Below, in pieces: positions 1 through 5,777 of a DNA stretch of 64,000 nt (the first letter of the stretch is position 1; every line of letters begins with the position of its first letter). The DNA is taken from NCBI GenBank assembly GCA_025363275.1, contig JANYEE010000115.1, forward strand, positions 1-64,000, written 5' to 3'. This DNA comes from Burkholderiales bacterium (GTDB taxonomy: Bacteria > Pseudomonadota > Gammaproteobacteria > Burkholderiales > Burkholderiaceae_C). Both the position numbers and the translations under genes were made by a program. The notes below the pieces were generated by a model that was not told the origin of the DNA, did no database searches, and worked only from the letters and a program-made list of their open reading frames with translations.

Positions 1-1266
1 AGCGACCTGGGTGCGCCTGAAATCACCAAGCTGGCCTTGGAGGGCAGCGATGCGATTTGCAAGGAAACGATTGACGTCTTTTGCGCCATTTTGGGCACTG
101 CCGCGGCCAACTTGGCCGTCACACAAGGTGCGTTTGGCGGCATCTATATCGGCGGCGGCATTGTGCCGCGCCTGGGTTTGTATTTTGACCAATCGCCGTT
201 TCGTGAGCGCTTTGAAGACAAGGGCCGTTTTGCCGATTACATGAAGGGCATCCCCACCTTTGTAATCACTGCACCCGATGCCACGCTGCTGGGGGCTTCG
301 GTCATTTTGGCGTCGCAACTCAAGGAGCTGGATGGTGGAGACGGCTCCGCCATCCTGGGCCAGATCCGCCGGGTGCTGCCCAGCCTGTCGCCCGCCGAGC
401 AGCGAGTGGCCCAGCATGTGCTGTCGCAGCCGCGTTCAGCCCTGAATGACCCGATCGCGCAGATTGCCAAATCTGCTGAAGTGAGCCAGCCCACGGTGAT
501 TCGCTTTTGCCGCTCCATGGGCTGCGAAGGCCTGTCGGATTTCAAGCTGCGCCTGGCCTCGGGCCTGACCGGCACCATCCCCATTACGCATACGCAAGTG
601 ACCAGCAGCGATTCCATGCTGGAGTTGGGCGCCAAGGTACTGGGCAACACGGCGTCGGCCATTTTGCAAACGCGCGACCACCTGAACCGCGACAGCATGG
701 ACCGCGCCATGCGCATGATTGCGGGTTCCAGCCGCCTGGAGATCTATGCCGTGGGCCACTACGGTGCCGTGGCGGACGATGCGCAGTTCAAATTCTTGCG
801 CGTGGGCGTATCGGCCGTGGCCTATACCGATCCGCGCTTGCAAGCCCTGGCCATCAATGTGGTCACGCCTGAGACTGTAGTGTTGATAGTTAGCAGCAGC
901 GGCCGGATTGCGGAGCTGCTGGAAGTCGCAGAAAAGGCCCGCGCCCGCGGTGCCAAAGTTATCGCCATCACCGCCAGTCAGTCTCCGCTAGCGCGCAAGG
1001 CTGACCTGCCCCTGATCGTGGACCATGTAGAAGACATCAACACCCAGGTTCCCATGATCAGCCGTGTGCTGCACTTGCTGATGCTGGATATTTTGGTGGT
1101 GGGTGTCACCCTGCAGCGCGGCGCGGCCGTGCCCGCACTGGGTAGCGATGCCACCCAGAGTCTGGACGAAATGGCCCCCAGCCCAGCCAGCGCGGGCGCA
1201 CGCCGCAAGGCCCCTGGCATCAGCGCGGCAGGGCCGTTGGCCCACTTGACATCGCACAGCCGCTGA
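1..1266 (+). CDS. Bifunctional glucokinase (C-terminal part) / RpiR-HexR-type transcriptional regulator, 5'-truncated by window edge
   Basis: Frame open from base 1 (SDLGAPEITKLALEGSDAICKETID..FGGIYIGGGIVPR..) followed by RpiR HTH (LSPAEQRVAQHVLSQP..IAKSAEVSQPTVIRFCRSMGCEGLSDFKLRL) and SIS domain (IYAVGHYGAVADDAQFKFLRVG..VLIVSSSGRIAELLEVAEKARARGAKVIAIT). Confidence 0.9.
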   Translation, partial: SDLGAPEITKLALEGSDAICKETIDVFCAILGTAAANLAVTQGAFGGIYIGGGIVPRLGLYFDQSPFRERFEDKGRFADYMKGIPTFVITAPDATLLGASVILASQLKELDGGDGSAILGQIRRVLPSLSPAEQRVAQHVLSQPRSALNDPIAQIAKSAEVSQPTVIRFCRSMGCEGLSDFKLRLASGLTGTIPITHTQVTSSDSMLELGAKVLGNTASAILQTRDHLNRDSMDRAMRMIAGSSRLEIYAVGHYGAVADDAQFKFLRVGVSAVAYTDPRLQALAINVVTPETVVLIVSSSGRIAELLEVAEKARARGAKVIAITASQSPLARKADLPLIVDHVEDINTQVPMISRVLHLLMLDILVVGVTLQRGAAVPALGSDATQSLDEMAPSPASAGARRKAPGISAAGPLAHLTSHSR

Positions 1267-1321
1267 ATGCTGTTGTGCTTGCGTCGTGAACTGTGGCCTC
1301 ACAGCGAACGCGCAGCACCAG

Positions 1322-1366
1322 GGCCCAGGTAAATACTGCTCTGAGTGCTATTGATACGATAGCAAC
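1322..1366. repeat. Dispersed intergenic repeat copy 1
   Basis: ggcccaggtaaatactgctctgagtgctattgatacgatagcaa. Confidence 0.75.
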
Positions 1367-3081
1367 GCTTCTGTCCCCTCTGTCTCCACGGGACACCCCA
1401 GCAGGCCATCGCGCAGCCAGTTCTGTAGCCATCCGGCTAGTCTGCCGGGGTCGGGAAGCTGGGCTGTGCCCGCCAGCGCATCTGCCGTGGTTTCAATCGA
1501 GTTACCGCTGTGCAGCGCCCGTAGAAACGCAGCCTCGTCCGCGTCTAGGGTCTGAAAGTGCGGCTGCTGGCCTTTGCGCCAGATGGCCAGAGTCTTTGGT
1601 GTGTCGAGCAGTTGCACTTCGGGTACTTCGGTGTCATCGTCTATCGCGCGCCAGATCTGCACTACGTTGCTGGTCATGCTGCGCAGTAGCAGACTAAGGT
1701 GCAGCGGCTGCTCCCAGGTGAGCCAGTTGAGTTCTCGCGCCGGGTCTGCGACTTGCACGGTAGCGGCGTCCAGCGCCGGCGCATCGGCGCTGTCAAAGCG
1801 GGTGCGCAGGTCCCAGTCCAGTTGCGCTAGCTCAAAGAGCTCGGGGTTGTCGGGGAAACACTGTGCCAGGTGAATGGGAAAGGTATCGCCGTAGCGGCCC
1901 AGGCTGCGCGTGCGCGGCGGCTGCTGCACCGCGAAGGCCTGCGCTTGTTCGTCAAACGCATCGGTGCCCATATACAGCGCGGTTTTGGCGAAGCTGTCGG
2001 CTAGCACCTCGGCCAGACGCGCGCGGTAGGCGTGGTGGTAGATGCCTAAGCGCTGTGGGCTGGTGTTGCGCAATGCTGCGCTCGGTGTAGCGTCGCTTCG
2101 ATCCAGTATGTAGTCGGTCCACTGCGCCTGCACGGTTTGCAATGTGGGCGCGGCCCGGGGCAATGCGCTGGGGGACGTTGCGTAGTGTGATGGGAACTGT
2201 GATGGGAAGTGTGATGCGATTTGCGGCACGTTCGCCAAGCTATCGGTGCGTGCCACCTGCTGCGCTATGTCTCTGGCTACGGCTAATTCATCCAATAGCC
2301 TGGCCAGTGGCGGTATGTCGTCGTCGCGTTCGATCATCGTTGCCACCGCGCCAAAGCGCTGGCAGGCGGCCGCATACAGCGTCCACACTGCGTGCGCCAC
2401 CGGGTGGTCGTGGGTGTCGACGATGGTGTCGCCGTGGTCGGTGTGGCCCGCTAAATGGATCTGCTGCACGCGCTCGGGCGGCAGACCGTTGAGGTAATCC
2501 AGCGGATCGAAACCGTGGTTCACGCTGCTGACATAAATATTATTTACATCCACCAGCAGTTGACAGTCGGCTGCGTTGGCAATGTGGCTTAAAAACTGCC
2601 ACTCGCTAGCCGCGTTGTGGCCAAAGCTGATGTAGCTGGACACGTTCTCCAGCACCAGGCGCCGTCGCAAAATATCTTGCGCGCGGCAGATCTGTTCAAT
2701 CACATGGCGCGCGGCTTCATCGGTGTAGGGCAGAGGGTAGAGGTCGTGCAGTTGTTCGGGGCCAGGCCCGATCCAGCACAGGTGATCCGACACCCACATG
2801 GGCTGTATGCGGTCTGCCAGGGCTTTTACTTTGACCAGGTAGGCAGCGTCAATGCCGCTCGCCGCGCCTATCGACATAGCGACGCCGTGCATGGCCATGG
2901 GGTAATCGCGGCGGATACGATCCAGCACGGCCAGTGGCTTGCCGCCTTCTACCAAGAAGTTGTCGGTGATGATTTCCAGCCAGTCCAGGGGCTGTGGCGT
3001 GGCCAGGAAATCAGCGTAGTGCGGCGTGCGCAAGCCCAGCCCAAACCCTGCGCTAGTCCGTGGTAGTTTGGGGTGGGGCAT
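1348..3081 (-). CDS. Fused MNIO-type (DUF692/BufB) RiPP maturase + DUF2063 (BufC) partner domain
   Basis: N-terminus GFGLGLRTPHYADFL..DWLEIITDNFLVEGG..MHGVAMSIG..VSDHLCWIG..LLVDVNNIYVSSVNHGFDPLDYL..IHLAGH typical of DUF692; C-terminal half ..YHHAYRARLAEVLADSFAKTALYMG..F..LAQLDWDLRTRFDS.. typical of DUF2063; adjacent to Cys-rich signal-peptide precursor. Confidence 0.87.
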   Translation of the reverse strand: MPHPKLPRTSAGFGLGLRTPHYADFLATPQPLDWLEIITDNFLVEGGKPLAVLDRIRRDYPMAMHGVAMSIGAASGIDAAYLVKVKALADRIQPMWVSDHLCWIGPGPEQLHDLYPLPYTDEAARHVIEQICRAQDILRRRLVLENVSSYISFGHNAASEWQFLSHIANAADCQLLVDVNNIYVSSVNHGFDPLDYLNGLPPERVQQIHLAGHTDHGDTIVDTHDHPVAHAVWTLYAAACQRFGAVATMIERDDDIPPLARLLDELAVARDIAQQVARTDSLANVPQIASHFPSQFPSHYATSPSALPRAAPTLQTVQAQWTDYILDRSDATPSAALRNTSPQRLGIYHHAYRARLAEVLADSFAKTALYMGTDAFDEQAQAFAVQQPPRTRSLGRYGDTFPIHLAQCFPDNPELFELAQLDWDLRTRFDSADAPALDAATVQVADPARELNWLTWEQPLHLSLLLRSMTSNVVQIWRAIDDDTEVPEVQLLDTPKTLAIWRKGQQPHFQTLDADEAAFLRALHSGNSIETTADALAGTAQLPDPGRLAGWLQNWLRDGLLGCPVETEGTEALLSYQ

Positions 3082-3114
3082 GGTGCGCTAGCTTAAAAAA
3101 TTAAGCCTTCAACA

Positions 3115-3408
3115 TTAGGCTTTGATGTCGCCAATCGTGCCTTTGGCAGACAAGCACGCGCCAGCGGTCTTGGCCTTGAAGCCGTGGCCTTTGCAAGCGT
3201 TCTGGCCTTTGCAAGCGTGCTCAGCAGTCTTGCAATCGCTGTTGCCTTTGCAGTCGTGCACGTTGTAGCAATGCACGGTGTCACCGGCGGCAATGGCTTT
3301 GCCTTCAGCGCCGTTGGGGGTGTCTGCAGCAAACGAGGTTGCCGAGAGTGCCAACAGCGCGGCAGTGAGTGCGAAAGAAGCGGTGGATTTGAGGTTCGTA
3401 GAAGTCAT
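3115..3408 (-). CDS. BufA2-like periplasmic bufferin (Cys-rich RiPP metallophore precursor)
   Basis: 97 aa; Sec signal peptide (..[18 protein letters not shown]) then six Cys including [26 protein letters not shown]; adjacent to MNIO/DUF2063 maturase and DoxX; RBS-like GGAGA upstream. Confidence 0.87.
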   Translation of the reverse strand: MTSTNLKSTASFALTAALLALSATSFAADTPNGAEGKAIAAGDTVHCYNVHDCKGNSDCKTAEHACKGQNACKGHGFKAKTAGACLSAKGTIGDIKA

Positions 3409-3504
3409 GAAATTTCTCCAGTAAAAAAAAGTAAGTAACTGATTCGGTCTAACTTAGGCCGCGGTGTTTTGGAGTTCATCCAATCGTCGCGGTCTAATGC
3501 TTAG

Positions 3505-3530
3505 TTCGCAGTGGGCATTGAATTGGTTAC
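3505..3530 (-). promoter_or_regulatory. Putative SigF-type ECF promoter for bufferin operon (GTAACC-N16-CGAA)
   Basis: Minus strand: GTAACC (3530-3525), 16-nt spacer, CGAA (3508-3505), about 100 nt upstream of bufferin ATG. Confidence 0.7.
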
Positions 3531-4066
3531 AGCGTTTTGAAAATAAATCGTTGAACCCAGCGATCCAGTGCCAAGCCACCGGGGCCAAACACCGCCACAC
3601 CGACCAACAGGGTGCCCCACAAAATATGTTGCTCCAGCGCAGCGGGCGCAATGTCAGATAGCGACAGCACCGCCACCACGTTCACCACACTCAGGCCCAG
3701 TGCCGCAAAGCGCGAACCCAAACCGAGGGCCAGCAATATGGGCAGGCCCAGTTCGCCGGCTGTGCCCATTACTGCCGCCACGGTGGGCGACAGCACCGGC
3801 ACTTTGTATTCATCCATAAACAGCGCCAGCGTGGTGTCCCAATCGCGGATCTTGGTCAGGCCGGATGCGAAGAACACCTGCGCCACGTACAGACGGGCTG
3901 CTAACTGGGCTATGGGCTGCAGCGCGTCCAGTGCGCGGGTGCCCCAGCTGCCCACGGCGATAGCTTTTTGTACCCCGCCATTGGTGAGTGACGGGTGGAG
4001 CGTGGCGGAGAACGGGGTGGGCGAGGCGGTGGGCGAGGCAGTGGGGCTAGAGAGGTTGTTTTGCAT
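3527..4066 (-). CDS. DoxX family membrane protein
   Basis: LAARLYVAQVFFASGLTKIRDWDTTLALFMDEYKVPVLSPTVAAVMGTAGELGLPILLALGLGSR; typical DoxX fold; start taken at MQNNLSS with AGGA upstream. Confidence 0.85.
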   Translation of the reverse strand: MQNNLSSPTASPTASPTPFSATLHPSLTNGGVQKAIAVGSWGTRALDALQPIAQLAARLYVAQVFFASGLTKIRDWDTTLALFMDEYKVPVLSPTVAAVMGTAGELGLPILLALGLGSRFAALGLSVVNVVAVLSLSDIAPAALEQHILWGTLLVGVAVFGPGGLALDRWVQRFIFKTL

Positions 4067-4116
4067 AGAAAGTCCTAGTAGGTTGATCGTTGGGCTGGTG
4101 TGGTCTTGGTGCTTAG

Positions 4117-4142
4117 TACGTTCCAATGGGGCCTGGGGTTAC
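4117..4142 (-). promoter_or_regulatory. Putative SigF-type promoter for doxX (GTAACC-N16-CGTA)
   Basis: Minus strand GTAACC (4142-4137), 16-nt spacer, CGTA (4120-4117; one mismatch to CGAA). Confidence 0.5.
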
Positions 4143-4183
4143 ACCGTCGGGCACAATCCGCACACTTTATTTATTAGCACGCT

Positions 4184-4209
4184 GTAACCAAAGCGCCCCA
4201 GCCTCCGAA
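4184..4209 (+). promoter_or_regulatory. Putative autoregulatory SigF-type promoter for the ECF sigma gene (GTAACC-N16-CGAA)
   Basis: GTAACC 4184-4189, 16-nt spacer, CGAA 4206-4209, directly upstream of ATG 4216. Confidence 0.65.
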
Positions 4210-4215
4210 CTACCC

Positions 4216-4809
4216 ATGGAACGCAACTTCGTATCCACAGTTACTGTGCAGCGACTGCAGGCCGGGGAAGACCGTCTGCGAGTCTTGCTATTACAGGGGC
4301 TGGAGGGGGATACAACCGCCTACCAGGCGTTTTTACAAGCCATGGGCGCGCATTTGCGTGCTTTTTTCAAACGCCGCATGGCGTCGTTGCCCGATGACAT
4401 AGAGGATCTTGTGCAAGAGACTTTGCTAGCGCTGCACAACCAGCGCCATACCTATCACCGCGACCAGCCCATAACAGCCTGGGTGCACGCCATTGCGCGC
4501 TACAAGCTGATCGACTTGTTCCGCGCACGGGGTAGCCGCGAGTCGTTGCACGAGCCATTGGAAGATGATTTGCAAGTGTTTGCCGCCAGTGATACAGATG
4601 CCAGCGATGCCCGCCGCGACCTGGGTCGCCTGCTGGAGCAACTGCCCGACCACCAGCGCCTGCCCATCGTGCACATGAAGCTCGAGGGGCTGTCGGTGAT
4701 CGAAACCGCGGCCGCGACCGGTATGTCGGAGTCGGCCGTGAAGGTAGGAGTGCACCGTGGCCTCAAGGCCCTGGCTGCGCTGATTGGATTGAAAGAACCT
4801 AAGCCGTGA
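4216..4809 (+). CDS. ECF RNA polymerase sigma factor (SigF-like)
   Basis: Region 2 (FFKRRMASLPDDIEDLVQETLLALHNQRHTYHRDQPITAWVHAIARYKLIDLFRARG) and region 4 (LPDHQRLPIVHMKLEGLSVIETAAATGMSESAVKVGVHRGLKALA). Confidence 0.92.
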   Translation: MERNFVSTVTVQRLQAGEDRLRVLLLQGLEGDTTAYQAFLQAMGAHLRAFFKRRMASLPDDIEDLVQETLLALHNQRHTYHRDQPITAWVHAIARYKLIDLFRARGSRESLHEPLEDDLQVFAASDTDASDARRDLGRLLEQLPDHQRLPIVHMKLEGLSVIETAAATGMSESAVKVGVHRGLKALAALIGLKEPKP

Positions 4810-4815
4810 AACACT

Positions 4816-5457
4816 ATGAAAACCGATGACCTGATTGCCATGCTGGCCACCGGCGTTGAGCCGATCGATCCGCACCAGGCGGCCAAACGATTGGCGACTG
4901 CGCTGCTGGCCGGTGGCGCATGTGCTTTTGTGCTGATGCTGCTGGGCTATGGCATTCGGCCGGATTTAGCCCAGGCCGCGCAAGCGCCCATGCTGTGGGT
5001 GAAGCTGGGCTTTGCTGGTGTCGTGGCAGTGTCTGCGCTGGTGCTGACCGAGCGCCTGGCGCGCCCTGGCATGCGGCTGGGCAGGGCGTGGGTGGGTGTG
5101 GCGCTGCCTTGGTTAGCACTATCTGTCATGGGGCTGGCGGTGGTGCTGAATGCGCAGCCCGATGCGCGTTTGGGCCTGGTCCTGGGCCGCACCTGGCTGA
5201 GCTGTGCGCTCAGCATTAGTTTGATTGCATCGCCCGTATTTGTAGGGCTGCTGTGGGCGCTGCGCGGGCTGGCGCCAACGCGCTTGGCTCTGGCCGGCGC
5301 TAGTGCCGGGTTGCTAGCTGCGGCTGTGGGTGCCCTGGTGTACGCCTTGCATTGCCCGGAGGTGGAGGCGCCTTTTCTGGCGGTGTGGTACGTACTGGGA
5401 CTGCTCATACCGACTTCGGCGGGTGCTGTGATCGGCCCCCAGCTGCTACGCTGGTAA
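4816..5457 (+). CDS. DUF1109/NrsF-family membrane anti-sigma factor
   Basis: Six predicted TM segments, MKTDDLIAMLATGVEPIDPHQAAKRL start typical of NrsF; directly after sigma gene. Confidence 0.87.
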   Translation: MKTDDLIAMLATGVEPIDPHQAAKRLATALLAGGACAFVLMLLGYGIRPDLAQAAQAPMLWVKLGFAGVVAVSALVLTERLARPGMRLGRAWVGVALPWLALSVMGLAVVLNAQPDARLGLVLGRTWLSCALSISLIASPVFVGLLWALRGLAPTRLALAGASAGLLAAAVGALVYALHCPEVEAPFLAVWYVLGLLIPTSAGAVIGPQLLRW

Positions 5458-5480
5458 AAAACGCGATTTCTGAACGTTTT

Positions 5481-5534
5481 AGGCCTGTGGCCCTGGTGTT
5501 TCCTACCTCAGCAGCTCTACTTTTGATAGCAAAC
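5481..5534. repeat. Dispersed intergenic repeat copy 2 (diverged)
   Basis: aggcctgtggccctggtgtttcctacctcagcagctctacttttgatagcaaac. Confidence 0.65.
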
Positions 5535-5585
5535 GGGCCTGATTCCTGTCATATGGGATCCAGGCCTTTTTTGCGTCCAGGATTT

Positions 5586-5611
5586 CTACTATAAATAGTA
5601 GTTTGACTACA
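5586..5611. promoter_or_regulatory. Operator-like palindromes upstream of glgP (GTAGT-TTG-ACTAC plus CTACTA-TAAA-TAGTAG)
   Basis: Perfect GTAGT(5598-5602)-TTG-ACTAC(5606-5610) nested with perfect CTACTA(5586-5591)-TAAA-TAGTAG(5596-5601). Confidence 0.6.
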
Positions 5612-5777
5612 AAAGTATTGCGGATTGCCAGCCAAAACTACAGGTTTTCCCTGTATTTAGAGGTTAACTCGGGTGTTAAACTCTGCGCCAATGCACAAGA
5701 TTGCTAGGATGGTTAGATAACTTCGAATCTTTTGCTATTGTGTTTTTTTACTACATTTGTAATTCTGGAGTGTCTGA

